DNA of 35,633 nt, from IMG/VR virus record IMGVR_UViG_3300044633_000728, positions 1-35,633 of that record; one strand, 5' to 3'. Source of the stretch: a virus. The position numbers and the translations under genes were made by a program. Below the pieces are notes generated by a model. The model saw only the letters and a program-made list of their open reading frames with translations, was not told the origin of the DNA and did no database searches. This document shows, in pieces, positions 26,492 through 35,016 of the stretch (positions are counted from its first letter, which is position 1; the number at the start of each line of letters is the position of its first letter).

Positions 26492-27942
26492 TGGCAGTTA
26501 TTAAGATTGTTCCAATGCCAGGCGCAGTTGGAGACAAGGGAGACGAAGGAGCCGTAGGCCCTCAAGGTCCACAAGGAGCACAAGGTTTGCAAGGAGTGCC
26601 AGGTGCTGATGCACTATGGAGTTACAATGGCCAATGGCAGAGCAATGCTTCATATGCCGAAGGTGATGTCGTAACTTATCAGGGACAACTGTATTACACA
26701 AAGTCAGTTACAACTGCTGGAACACTTCCAACCAATACTACTAAGTTTGATTTAATTGCATCAAAGGGTGCAGATGGACAACCAGGTACAAACGGTACAA
26801 ATGGTACAAATGGTGCAAATGGTGCAGATGCACTTTGGAATTACACGGGAGAATACAGTAGCGGAGCATCATATGCCGTTGGAGATATAGCAACATATGA
26901 CGGACAACTTTGGTATCGCTACAACGCTAATGGTGGAAATGTTGGAGACACTCCTTCCCCAGGACTTTGGAATTTATTAGCAGCAAAGGGTGCAGATGGT
27001 TCTGGTGGAACAGCAAACACTGGAGATATAACTTTTGATGGTGTAAAAATTATTGGTACAGGAACAGCATCTGGTGATGGATCTAATAGAGGAACAATAG
27101 ACTTAGTTCCAGATGCAGATTTACTTACAAATCAATATCATGAAGATCAGTATTTAATTGTTGATCCTACCGCACCAAACCACATTCATATTCGTGCAGG
27201 TGGAACACAAGATGCTTCTGCTGCAGACCTATTTCTTGGCGGAGAAAGAAACAATGTTCGTGTTTCAGATGGCGGAAGAAGTGTAAGTGTTAGCACAAGA
27301 CCAAATACAGTTATTAACACATATACAAATCAAAATACAACAAGTAACACTTCTTTTGTAACAAGTAATGCATCAAGTATTTATATAGGGGATACATTAT
27401 TTTATGTAGGCGGAGATATAGTAACTGTTGATTCAATTACGCAGGACTCACCAAGTGCTGGTCTACAAACTATCACAGCAAACTTAAATGGAGCACCAGC
27501 CTCATTTGTTGCAGGAGAACCGCATATATTTAGCCATGAAGAAGAATGGAATAACTACTGGCAGTTTACCCCAGATGGAACTCTTTCAGGACCATCAATG
27601 GGTGGACTTAAAGTTTTAGGTTTATTAAATTCAGGTGATAATGATCTTGGTCTATATGCTAACGATGCAGACATATATCTACAGGCTTCTTCTGGAGCAG
27701 TAAATATTGCAGCGCCTGAAGTTACCATTACTTCAAATGCCGTTCCTTCTTCAGTAAATATCAACACATATAGTGGTGCAAAAATTAGTAGCGCAAGAAC
27801 ATCTGGCTATTCTGATGCAGACAAAGTTGTAGCAACACTTGGAGATTTACCAACGGGAGCAACAGGAACATTTGAAACTCCAGATAGTAAATTAGTTACA
27901 GTTACTAATGGAATCATTACATCTATAGAGTCACTTACTTAA
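26491..27942 (+). CDS. Collagen-like fibre with chitin-binding-type modules
   Basis: Start at MAVIKIVPMPG; 483 aa. Gly-x-y repeats at about residues 11-31 (GPQGPQGAQG) are followed by two CBM5/12-like modules (W-x-Y-x-G...SYAxGDxxTYxGQLxY) separated by GTNGTNGANGADG repeats, then a long beta-rich region. The modules suggest binding to chitin-like or other polysaccharide on the host surface. The Gly-Pro repeats are candidate hydroxylation substrates. Confidence 0.9.
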   Translation: MAVIKIVPMPGAVGDKGDEGAVGPQGPQGAQGLQGVPGADALWSYNGQWQSNASYAEGDVVTYQGQLYYTKSVTTAGTLPTNTTKFDLIASKGADGQPGTNGTNGTNGANGADALWNYTGEYSSGASYAVGDIATYDGQLWYRYNANGGNVGDTPSPGLWNLLAAKGADGSGGTANTGDITFDGVKIIGTGTASGDGSNRGTIDLVPDADLLTNQYHEDQYLIVDPTAPNHIHIRAGGTQDASAADLFLGGERNNVRVSDGGRSVSVSTRPNTVINTYTNQNTTSNTSFVTSNASSIYIGDTLFYVGGDIVTVDSITQDSPSAGLQTITANLNGAPASFVAGEPHIFSHEEEWNNYWQFTPDGTLSGPSMGGLKVLGLLNSGDNDLGLYANDADIYLQASSGAVNIAAPEVTITSNAVPSSVNINTYSGAKISSARTSGYSDADKVVATLGDLPTGATGTFETPDSKLVTVTNGIITSIESLT

Positions 27943-27962
27943 TATTGTGAGATAATATCACT

Positions 27963-28694
27963 ATGGCTGTTTCTAAATCTATGGACTTTCCAGGTGCAAA
28001 AAAATCTTCGTATGCTGCACAAGTAGAACAAAGTCAAGCATCTCCTACTGTAGATAGTGCTCTTTCATTTCTTCCAGTCCCTGGCCCAGTTGGTCCACAA
28101 GGACCTGCAGGTAGAGATGGTAGAGATGGAAAGCAGGGACCTGAAGGACCAGAAGGAAAACCAGGTCCAAAAGGAGAAAAAGGTCCAGCAGGTAAAGACG
28201 GACTAAGTTCTTTGTCATCTTCAGGACAGCAAGCAGGATGGGCATCTTATACAAATACAATTACTAAACCAACAAAACTTGGAGTGTCTCAAGGAAATGA
28301 TGGCTGGGTAACACTTTTATTAGATACAAAAGACAAAGAGCAAAATGAGACATACCTTCCTAAAGGTTGTACCAGCCTTTGGAATAGTCACCAGAGAGCC
28401 CTAAACTTCCACGGTATAAAAGAAGGCTCCCAAATATTCGTAACATACAACTTTGAACTAACTACCTATACAGCCAATACTGAGGTTTGGCTAAGGACAT
28501 ATTTTGCAAGCAAGGATCAAGAGTTTGTGCAATTAGTAGGGTCTTTAAAGTACCAGAATGTATATAACCTTTCAGTCACCCAAAACATATTTATTGAAGA
28601 CAAGTATATGTGGGGAAATGGTGCAGTTCCACAACTTAGAACAGACTTTGATGCCTCCGTAATCTTCAATTCTGTCTACGTCAGCGTGGTATAA
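27963..28694 (+). CDS. Collagen-like virion protein, leaderless
   Basis: The 243-aa product has a Gly-x-y block (about residues 38-80; GPAGRDGRDGKQGPEGPEG) and a beta-rich C-terminal domain. Charged triplets (GRD, GEK, GKD) are those that stabilise collagen trimers. GATAAT (27951-27956) is 6 nt before the ATG. Likely a trimeric fibre. Confidence 0.88.
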   Translation: MAVSKSMDFPGAKKSSYAAQVEQSQASPTVDSALSFLPVPGPVGPQGPAGRDGRDGKQGPEGPEGKPGPKGEKGPAGKDGLSSLSSSGQQAGWASYTNTITKPTKLGVSQGNDGWVTLLLDTKDKEQNETYLPKGCTSLWNSHQRALNFHGIKEGSQIFVTYNFELTTYTANTEVWLRTYFASKDQEFVQLVGSLKYQNVYNLSVTQNIFIEDKYMWGNGAVPQLRTDFDASVIFNSVYVSVV

Positions 28695-28701
28695 TAAAAC
28701 C

Positions 28702-29181
28702 ATGGCATTTCCAGCAACCTATGACTTTAACTACTATAAAGGTGATACCTTTGAGTTTCGTATCTACCCGAAAAAGAACGATGGAACGGTTTTTGACCTA
28801 AGCGCTTTTTATATTCCAACAAACTATGCCAATACTCCAGATGATGTAACTGACTCATCTGCACCATATGATAGTGCTCAATTTACTATTGCAGAGGTTC
28901 GTGGAGCAACAAAAATTGTAAATAACCTTCCAGTTGCAGTAGTGCCAATTAAATGCTTTGCTAGGGTGTCAGATGATAATACTTTTGTTCAGTGTGCAAT
29001 CAGACCAGCAGAAGGAAATCAACTTGTTGCTGGTACAGAATATGTCTATGACGTTGAAGTTAAAAAGCCAGCAGGGTTATCAGGTAGCGGACAATACGAA
29101 GTTGTACAAACACTGCTAACAGGCAAAATAACAATTACAGATCAGGTTACAGGCGCTACGTCTGCAACATCAGGTGCGTAA
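28702..29181 (+). CDS. Virion protein, BppU N-terminal-like, leaderless
   Basis: The 159-aa product has YYKGDTFEFRIYPKKNDGT and DLS, resembling the BppU N-terminal fold and the protein at 26096. TATAAT (28690-28695) overlaps the previous stop and is 6 nt before the ATG. Stop overlaps the next start (TAATG). Confidence 0.7.
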   Translation: MAFPATYDFNYYKGDTFEFRIYPKKNDGTVFDLSAFYIPTNYANTPDDVTDSSAPYDSAQFTIAEVRGATKIVNNLPVAVVPIKCFARVSDDNTFVQCAIRPAEGNQLVAGTEYVYDVEVKKPAGLSGSGQYEVVQTLLTGKITITDQVTGATSATSGA

Positions 29182-29777
29182 TGGCAGACATACTTTTATC
29201 AAATGACGACTTAACCGTCTTTGGTGGACCAGAAACAATCAGTCTTGATTTAGATATAGGGCCACAGGGTGATCGTGGAAGTCTTATTATTGCTACTCTT
29301 GGAGATCCAAGAAATGCTACAGTGGCCTCGTATATAGTTCAAGATGTTCAGGCTTTAGACATTGCAATAGACTCAAACCCTGCCTCTTTAACATTTAAAA
29401 ATATTTTTCAATTAGTTTCTACACCAAACGGATTGCAATGGACTCCATTAGTTAGCCTTAAGACAGACTTCTACTCTTCTACTAAAACAGTAACTGCTGC
29501 AAACGGAAAACTTACTATACCCCCAATCAATGTAACAGATATTTATTTGTTTCAAGATAATACAACTGTAGACTCTTCTAATTTTAGTGTACAGTACTCA
29601 ATATCATCCCCAGATTCTGGCGGTCCCTTGGCAACAACATTAGTAGTAAAAGAGTTAAGCACTAGTTCAGGCTTTTTAGCGTTACCACTTGAAATAAAGG
29701 GTGTAGAATATGATGGAACAAACTGGGGACCTATAACGGGAACCAAAAACGTCCACTTATTTATTACAGTGGTATAA
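29181..29777 (+). CDS. Hypothetical virion protein
   Basis: 198 aa, beta-rich, Ser/Thr-rich, with DIGPQGDRGS, one short Gly-x-y block, near residue 30. Probably a fibre or baseplate component. Coupled to the upstream gene. Confidence 0.65.
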   Translation: MADILLSNDDLTVFGGPETISLDLDIGPQGDRGSLIIATLGDPRNATVASYIVQDVQALDIAIDSNPASLTFKNIFQLVSTPNGLQWTPLVSLKTDFYSSTKTVTAANGKLTIPPINVTDIYLFQDNTTVDSSNFSVQYSISSPDSGGPLATTLVVKELSTSSGFLALPLEIKGVEYDGTNWGPITGTKNVHLFITVV

Positions 29778-29796
29778 TGAAAAAGGGTGATTTATA

Positions 29797-31680
29797 GTGG
29801 CAGAAGAGAATATTGATAACACCGTTAGTGGTAGCGGACTCTTCAACACCAAAATCCCAGGTTTGTCAGATGCAGCGGATATTCAGGCAGCGTTAAGGCT
29901 TTATCACTACGGAACATATACATATGATGGTGCAAATACAGATCCATCAGTTCTTCCTATTCCTTCTATGGCTAAGCACCTTCAAAACCTTGTAGACGCA
30001 GATGCTGCAGAGATAGTAAACAGAAATGCTGCAATTGCCACACATAATGCAGCCACAACAAATGTTCACGGAATATTAAATACAGCAAATCTTGCAACAA
30101 AAGCATATGTAATTGATGAAATAAATAATTTTGCTGGAGGATACCCAGACCTAGCAGGAGCAGGTATTGACTGGAATGGTGTTGATGAACAGTTTGACAT
30201 TGAGCCAAGAATTGTAAATTCTGGAACATTAATAACAAAAACATCTGATTTTATATTAGCGTCAGAAGATGTTTCTAAAACTATAATTTTAAACGCATCT
30301 TCCCCTATCACATTAACTGTTCCGCTAAATTCTTCAGTAAATATTCCTATTGGATATCAATTTAATTTAATTGAAGTAGGACTAGGAAGAACAACCTTTT
30401 CTCCAGTTTCTGGAGTCACAATACATAGTAAAAATTCACAAATGTACATTGACTCACAATATGGCAAGGCAACACTTTTAAAAATTGATACAAATTCTTG
30501 GATTGTCTATGGAGATATTTATGAGGGATCTACATCTTCTCCAACACCAACTCCAACTCCAACACCGACTCCAGCACCAACTTCAACTTTAACCCCAACA
30601 CCAACACCAGTCCCACCATATTTCGTTCCTCCATTCTTCCCTCCATATTTTGTACCTCCATTCTTCCCACCAGACTTTACGCCTACAGCAACTGCAACCC
30701 CAACGCCTACAGCAACTGCAACCCCAACACCCACCGCAACTGCAACCCCAACGCCTACAGCAACTGCAACCCCAACGCCTACAGCAACTGCAACCCCAAC
30801 GCCTACAGCAACTCAAAGTAATGCTTACTGGTATACAGGTTGTTGTTCAACAACTGGCGCACAGGTTACAGGTTTGAGCAGTACAGAATTTACTGCAGCA
30901 TATAACTCTATGATTGGTCAGTGCGTTGGAGAAGTTACAAACCAGCAAAGTGGAAATTATGGAACCATTCCAACAGTAAACTGTTCAGGACTTACCTATT
31001 GTCCTTCACTAGGGTATAACGTACCTTCAAGTGGCTACCCAGGTAACTGTCCAGGTGCCTCACCAACAGATCCTACAGCAACACCAACTGCTACTCCAAC
31101 ACCAACTGCTACTCCAACACCTACAGCAAGCCTTACCTACTGCCCTTCACTAGGATATAATGTTCCAACAAGTGGCTACCCAGGTAACTGTCCAGGTGCC
31201 TCACCAACAGATCCTACAGCAACACCAACACCAACGCCAACACCTACTCCAACCCCAACAACCACCGCAACTGCAACCCCAACCCCTACTGCAACTGCGA
31301 CACCAACACCTACCCCCGCTCCAGTACCTCTAACCTACTGCCCTTCACTTGGGTATAACGTACCTTCAAGTGGCTACCCAGGTAACTGTCCAGGTGCCTC
31401 ACCTTCACCAACTACAGCACCACCTTACTTTGTTCCACCGTTCTTCCCACCTTACTTTGTACCTCCATTCTTCCCTCCATATTTTGTACCACCATATTTC
31501 GTTCCACCTTTCTTCCCGCCTGACTTTACTCCTACATCAACACCAACTGAAACCCCAACCCCTACCCCCGCTCCAGTACCTTTAACATACTGCCCATCAC
31601 TAGGGTATAACGTACCTTCAAGTGGTTACCCAGGTAACTGCCCAGGGTTTAGATTTGATGCAAATATAATAAATATGTAA
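29797..31680 (+). CDS. Proline-rich repeat virion protein
   Basis: GTG start with AAGGGTGA ribosome site; 627 aa. Residues 1-245 are an attachment region containing NVHGILNTANLATK as in phage fibres. Then come TPTP and TATPTP blocks, PPYFVPPFFPP blocks (two groups), one Cys-rich insert, and four near-identical modules LTYCPSLGYNVPSSGYPGNC. Every module has two Cys and four Pro. The protein is probably an extended stalk with disulfide-closed binding modules. It immediately precedes the hydroxylase/glycosyltransferase operon and is its best candidate substrate. Confidence 0.88.
   Translation: MAEENIDNTVSGSGLFNTKIPGLSDAADIQAALRLYHYGTYTYDGANTDPSVLPIPSMAKHLQNLVDADAAEIVNRNAAIATHNAATTNVHGILNTANLATKAYVIDEINNFAGGYPDLAGAGIDWNGVDEQFDIEPRIVNSGTLITKTSDFILASEDVSKTIILNASSPITLTVPLNSSVNIPIGYQFNLIEVGLGRTTFSPVSGVTIHSKNSQMYIDSQYGKATLLKIDTNSWIVYGDIYEGSTSSPTPTPTPTPTPAPTSTLTPTPTPVPPYFVPPFFPPYFVPPFFPPDFTPTATATPTPTATATPTPTATATPTPTATATPTPTATATPTPTATQSNAYWYTGCCSTTGAQVTGLSSTEFTAAYNSMIGQCVGEVTNQQSGNYGTIPTVNCSGLTYCPSLGYNVPSSGYPGNCPGASPTDPTATPTATPTPTATPTPTASLTYCPSLGYNVPTSGYPGNCPGASPTDPTATPTPTPTPTPTPTTTATATPTPTATATPTPTPAPVPLTYCPSLGYNVPSSGYPGNCPGASPSPTTAPPYFVPPFFPPYFVPPFFPPYFVPPYFVPPFFPPDFTPTSTPTETPTPTPAPVPLTYCPSLGYNVPSSGYPGNCPGFRFDANIINM
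30679..30813 (+). repeat. 24-bp in-frame minisatellite
   Basis: The unit ACGCCTACAGCAACTGCAACCCCA repeats about 5.6 times with few changes and encodes TPTATATP. Such arrays change length by slippage, so fibre length may vary between phages. Confidence 0.85.
30991..31650 (+). repeat. Four LTYCPSLGYNVP modules
   Basis: Near-identical 70-bp modules begin near 30991, 31135, 31330 and 31582, separated by proline-rich linkers of different length. Their high DNA identity suggests recent duplication. Confidence 0.85.
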
Positions 31681-31688
31681 TACCTTGG

Positions 31689-31717
31689 TTGCATAACAAA
31701 ATGTAATCGTGTATAAT
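31689..31717 (+). promoter_or_regulatory. Promoter of the modification operon
   Basis: TTGCAT (31689-31694), 17 bp, TATAAT (31712-31717), just after the fibre operon, before a leader with AGGGGAAG ribosome site. Confidence 0.72.
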
Positions 31718-31744
31718 AGAATCAACTATAAGCAAGGGGAAGAT

Positions 31745-31951
31745 ATGTCAAAATCAAGGTGGGAAGAATACAAAGAAAAAAATCAAGGCATTGTCTCTGA
31801 TCTTTCAAAAGAAGATCCTTTAAAAAGGTTAAGCATATGCAACTCGTGCGAGCACTTAATAAAATTAACAAAAGAATGCAAAAAAGACAAATCTTTTGTT
31901 CTTGAAACGGTAAAAATAAAAGAACAGCAGTGTCCAATAGGAGCCTGGTAA
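31745..31951 (+). CDS. DUF6171-like zinc-motif protein, degenerate
   Basis: Start at MSKSRWEEYKEK; 68 aa. CNSC (Cys32, Cys35), a lone Cys45 and Cys63 in CPIGAW. The paralogue at 32544 has CKQCHC where this one has CKKDKS, so two expected ligands are lost. Coupled by TAATG to the following dioxygenase. Confidence 0.75.
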   Translation: MSKSRWEEYKEKNQGIVSDLSKEDPLKRLSICNSCEHLIKLTKECKKDKSFVLETVKIKEQQCPIGAW

Positions 31952-32547
31952 TGCATAAAGAAGAACTTGCTCCTGGAATTGCATTATATAGCGACGTAAT
32001 TCCTTCTTATAAAGAATTGATTGACAACATAGAGGACTCAACAACGCTTGGCACAATAAAATGGGGTAATGCTGAAGTTCACTCAGACGATAACAATACT
32101 TTAAAGAAAGATACAAGAGACACATCTGTTATAGGTGTGCCATACAAGACAAACCTTTTAGAGGGATTCCCATATCCAGGCTCTACATTTGATACAATTC
32201 TTTCATCTTTATTTTTTGAACATTTTGATCCAATAGAAAAAGATTATATAGGAGACTATAACTCAATAGTTGATTGGCATGACTCTTATGGAATTTTAAA
32301 GTATGGAAAAGGACAGAAGTTTATAAATCATATAGATGATAGTCCTGCTGCTACAAGAAGAATATCAACAGTCTATTATTTAAACGATAACTATTCTGGC
32401 GGAGAAATAAATTTTCCTAGGTTTGGAATAAAATTAAAACCAAAAGCAAATCAAATGATTCTGTTCCCATCTAGTTTCATCTATAACCATTCTGTAGATC
32501 CTGTTATTGATGGCATAAGATATGCTATAGTTAGTTGGTTAAGATGA
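31951..32547 (+). CDS. Prolyl 4-hydroxylase-like 2OG-Fe(II) dioxygenase
   Basis: 198 aa. His127-x-Asp129, His180 and Arg190 fill the iron and 2-oxoglutarate positions; STVYYLND and GGEINFPRFG match the P4H core. Likely hydroxylates proline in proline-rich or Gly-Pro fibre sequences, judging from the neighbouring genes. Very similar to the enzyme at 32768, so a tandem duplicate. ATGA overlap with the next gene. Confidence 0.9.
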   Translation: MHKEELAPGIALYSDVIPSYKELIDNIEDSTTLGTIKWGNAEVHSDDNNTLKKDTRDTSVIGVPYKTNLLEGFPYPGSTFDTILSSLFFEHFDPIEKDYIGDYNSIVDWHDSYGILKYGKGQKFINHIDDSPAATRRISTVYYLNDNYSGGEINFPRFGIKLKPKANQMILFPSSFIYNHSVDPVIDGIRYAIVSWLR

Positions 32548-32765
32548 GCCTTGAAGAATATAAAGAAAAAAATGGGGTTACTCCATTTGATTTAATAAAT
32601 CCAAAATCTCCTAGATCTTCAGAAGACTTAAAAAAAGAAAGAATGAGTATTTGTAATGATTGCCCAGAACTGATAAAGTTGACTACACAGTGTAAGCAAT
32701 GTCATTGCATAATGTATTTAAAAACTACTCTTGAAGAAGCAAAATGTCCATTAGGAAAGTGGTAA
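32544..32765 (+). CDS. DUF6171-like zinc-motif protein
   Basis: 73 aa. CNDC, CKQCHC and CPLGKW give six Cys, as in the small phage zinc proteins (DUF6171) known from T4-like phages. It is the intact version of the gene at 31745. Function of the family is unknown to me; repeated pairing with a P4H-like enzyme suggests they act together. Confidence 0.8.
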   Translation: MSLEEYKEKNGVTPFDLINPKSPRSSEDLKKERMSICNDCPELIKLTTQCKQCHCIMYLKTTLEEAKCPLGKW

Positions 32766-32767
32766 AA

Positions 32768-33370
32768 ATGAAAAAAGAAGAAATAGCACCAGGACTAATA
32801 GTCTATAGCGATGTAATTCCAAATAGTTTAAATCTTAAAAATGACATAGAAGAAGGAGTTGCATCCTCTGGTCTTTCTTGGTTACCAGCCTATGTTGCAG
32901 AAGCAACCAATGATGCAAAGGTTAATTCAAAAACAAGAGACACTGATTCTATAGGGATTCCATATAATGGTGGAGTAAAAGAACTTTCTGGAAATGTTTT
33001 GTCAGAAATTTTCAAGACAAGTCTAGGAAACATATTTTTTGAACATTTTCATCCAGTAGAGCAAGACTACATGAGTTCTTATGGCATTGGGTGGGGATGG
33101 CATGATGAGTACAGTGTTTTAAGATATGGAAAAGGACAACACTTTACAAATCATATAGATGATCATCCAAATTACCCAAGAAGAACATCAACTGTTTATT
33201 ATTTAAATGATGATTACGAGGGTGGAGAAATAAATTTTCCAAGATTTAATATAACCTTAAAACCAAAGGCCAATCAAAAGATAATCTTCCCTTCAAACTA
33301 TGTGTTTAACCATTCTGTTTCTCCAGTAGTTTCTGGAACACGATATGCAGTAGTAAGTTGGCTATTCTAA
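32768..33370 (+). CDS. Prolyl 4-hydroxylase-like 2OG-Fe(II) dioxygenase
   Basis: 200 aa. His129-x-Asp131, His182 and Arg192 are at the catalytic positions. Both duplicates share KYGKGQ/RYGKGQ, NHIDD and KPKANQ blocks, while their N-terminal halves differ more, which may alter the substrate. Expected to act in the cytosol before virion assembly. Confidence 0.9.
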   Translation: MKKEEIAPGLIVYSDVIPNSLNLKNDIEEGVASSGLSWLPAYVAEATNDAKVNSKTRDTDSIGIPYNGGVKELSGNVLSEIFKTSLGNIFFEHFHPVEQDYMSSYGIGWGWHDEYSVLRYGKGQHFTNHIDDHPNYPRRTSTVYYLNDDYEGGEINFPRFNITLKPKANQKIIFPSNYVFNHSVSPVVSGTRYAVVSWLF

Positions 33371-33393
33371 TATGAAAAGGAAAATATAATAAA

Positions 33394-34068
33394 ATGAAAG
33401 AAATGTTAGTTATAATTCCATCAAGGAATAGACCACAGGCAGTTGCAGAAATAACTGAGTCTTTGATGGAAAAATCAATAGGAGTAGATATTTGTTTTGG
33501 ATTAGACGACGATGATACTTCTGAGTACACGTATGTTCCAGGAGTTATATATGAAAGAAATCCAAGAGTTTTAATGAATGCAACAAATAATATACTTGCA
33601 AATAAATATGCTAACAGTTATAACTTTATCTGTTTTCTAGGTGATGACGTTAGACCAAGAACATTTGCTTGGGATAAGATACTTATAGAGCCATTGAGAA
33701 ATAAACCTGGAATTTCTTATGCAAACGATCTAATCCAAAAAGAATTTTTACCAACTCATGTTGCCATGTCATCAGAAATAATAAAGTCTCTTGGTTTTAT
33801 GGCACCACCCGTTTTAAAACATTTATTCATGGATAATTTTTGGCTAGATCTTGGTAAAGCAATAAACTCAATACATTATTTTGAAAATGTTGTACTTGAA
33901 CACTTACACCCAGCATTAGAAAAATCTTCTGTTGACCAGGTATACCTAGAGTCTTGGGGTCTATTTGAACATGACAAAAATGCCTATGAAAAATACAAAG
34001 AAACAGACTTTTTACAAGATGTCGAAAAAATTATGAAGATGTACGAAAATCTTAATGATATGTCGTAG
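33394..34068 (+). CDS. GT-A-type glycosyltransferase
   Basis: 224 aa. Starts VIIPSRNRPQAV like GT2-type enzymes; FLGDDVRPR carries the metal-binding DxD-like GDD. AAAGG site upstream. It lies between the hydroxylases and the GlcNAc-transferase-like gene, so it may extend or start a fibre glycan. The donor sugar cannot be read from the sequence. Confidence 0.8.
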   Translation: MKEMLVIIPSRNRPQAVAEITESLMEKSIGVDICFGLDDDDTSEYTYVPGVIYERNPRVLMNATNNILANKYANSYNFICFLGDDVRPRTFAWDKILIEPLRNKPGISYANDLIQKEFLPTHVAMSSEIIKSLGFMAPPVLKHLFMDNFWLDLGKAINSIHYFENVVLEHLHPALEKSSVDQVYLESWGLFEHDKNAYEKYKETDFLQDVEKIMKMYENLNDMS

Positions 34069-34078
34069 AGTTTTTTAA

Positions 34079-34975
34079 ATGGACAAGATATATGTTTCTA
34101 TTGCCTCTTATAAAGATAAAGAGTTAGCAGATACTGTTTTTTCTATTTTGCGTCGTGCAAAAAATCCAGAAAGAGTTTTTGTTTCAATTTTTTCTCAAGA
34201 TGAGACTCACCCACAATTAGAAAATATCTTTAGTTTGTTTGGAGTGCAGAATTTTTCTTATGAAAAGGTTCATTTTTCTGAAGCAAAAGGTGTTGGTTAT
34301 GCAAGAAAAAAAACACAAGAAAAATTATCTTTAGATTTTAAATACTATTTACAAGTTGACTCACACACAAGATTTATACAAGACTGGGATAGCGTATTAA
34401 TTTCAGAGTATACACAAAGTCAAGATTTTTGGAAGGTTCCAATAATCTTTTCATCTTATCCACTTCCCTATACATATGATAAAAATGGAAATGAAGTGAT
34501 TACTGCAAGAGACAAAGCAAATTTTGTAAGTATTAAGCCTATTGAAGGGACTATGCTATATAAGGCAGAATATGAGGAAAGATCTATATCCAGATATGGA
34601 GAACTTCATGGTCACTTTTGTGCTGGATTTGTTTTTTGCTTGTCTGAGTATATGCTTAGCGTTCCATACGACCAGAGGATTTATTTTATTGGAGAAGAGC
34701 ACACAATGTCTGTTAGGTTTTTTTGTAATGGAATTTATATTATTGCTCCACAAAGATCTTATGTTTATCATCACTACTATGGAGTTCAGACAAGAGAAAA
34801 ACATTGGGAGATAGATCCTAATTGGGGAGATTATGAAAAGGCTAGTTTTGATAGAATAGCAAAGTTTTTTTTGTTTGAGGAACTTGAAGGTTATGGTATA
34901 AAAGATAAACCAAGATATGAATTATGGAAAAATAGATTTGTTGTTGAAAGTGAAAATATAAAAGAGTTGGGATAG
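34079..34975 (+). CDS. GlcNAc-transferase-like protein (PF11397, Skp1 GnT1 type)
   Basis: 298 aa. VSIASYKDKELADTV at the N-terminus, EAKGVGYAR, YYLQVDSHTRF (Asp94-Ser-His96) and a later HFCAGFVF, VPYD and YFIGEEHTMSVR follow the blocks of the PF11397 family. Characterised members in Dictyostelium add GlcNAc to hydroxyproline of Skp1. With the two P4H-like genes upstream, it completes a hydroxylate-then-glycosylate set. No signal peptide, so it acts in the cytosol. Confidence 0.85.
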   Translation: MDKIYVSIASYKDKELADTVFSILRRAKNPERVFVSIFSQDETHPQLENIFSLFGVQNFSYEKVHFSEAKGVGYARKKTQEKLSLDFKYYLQVDSHTRFIQDWDSVLISEYTQSQDFWKVPIIFSSYPLPYTYDKNGNEVITARDKANFVSIKPIEGTMLYKAEYEERSISRYGELHGHFCAGFVFCLSEYMLSVPYDQRIYFIGEEHTMSVRFFCNGIYIIAPQRSYVYHHYYGVQTREKHWEIDPNWGDYEKASFDRIAKFFLFEELEGYGIKDKPRYELWKNRFVVESENIKELG

Positions 34976-35005
34976 CAGTCATATTCTGCCAGCCCAACCC
35001 TTTTT
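34966..35005. terminator. Bidirectional terminator
   Basis: GTTGGG (34966-34971) pairs with CCCAAC (34993-34998), then CCTTTTT. The stop codon of the GlcNAc-transferase-like gene lies inside the hairpin loop. An A-rich run on the other side suits the opposite gene. Confidence 0.7.
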
Positions 35006-35016
35006 GTGTATTTACA

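Noticed and set aside
30679-30813. CRISPR array
   Set aside because: The 24-bp units follow each other without spacers and are in frame inside a long coding sequence.
30519-30816. Minus-strand Gly/Val-rich and Cys/Trp-rich ORFs
   Set aside because: They are reverse-complement readings of the in-frame TP repeat.
30991-31680. Diversity-generating retroelement target
   Set aside because: No reverse transcriptase, template repeat or adenine-biased variation; the modules are nearly identical instead of diversified.
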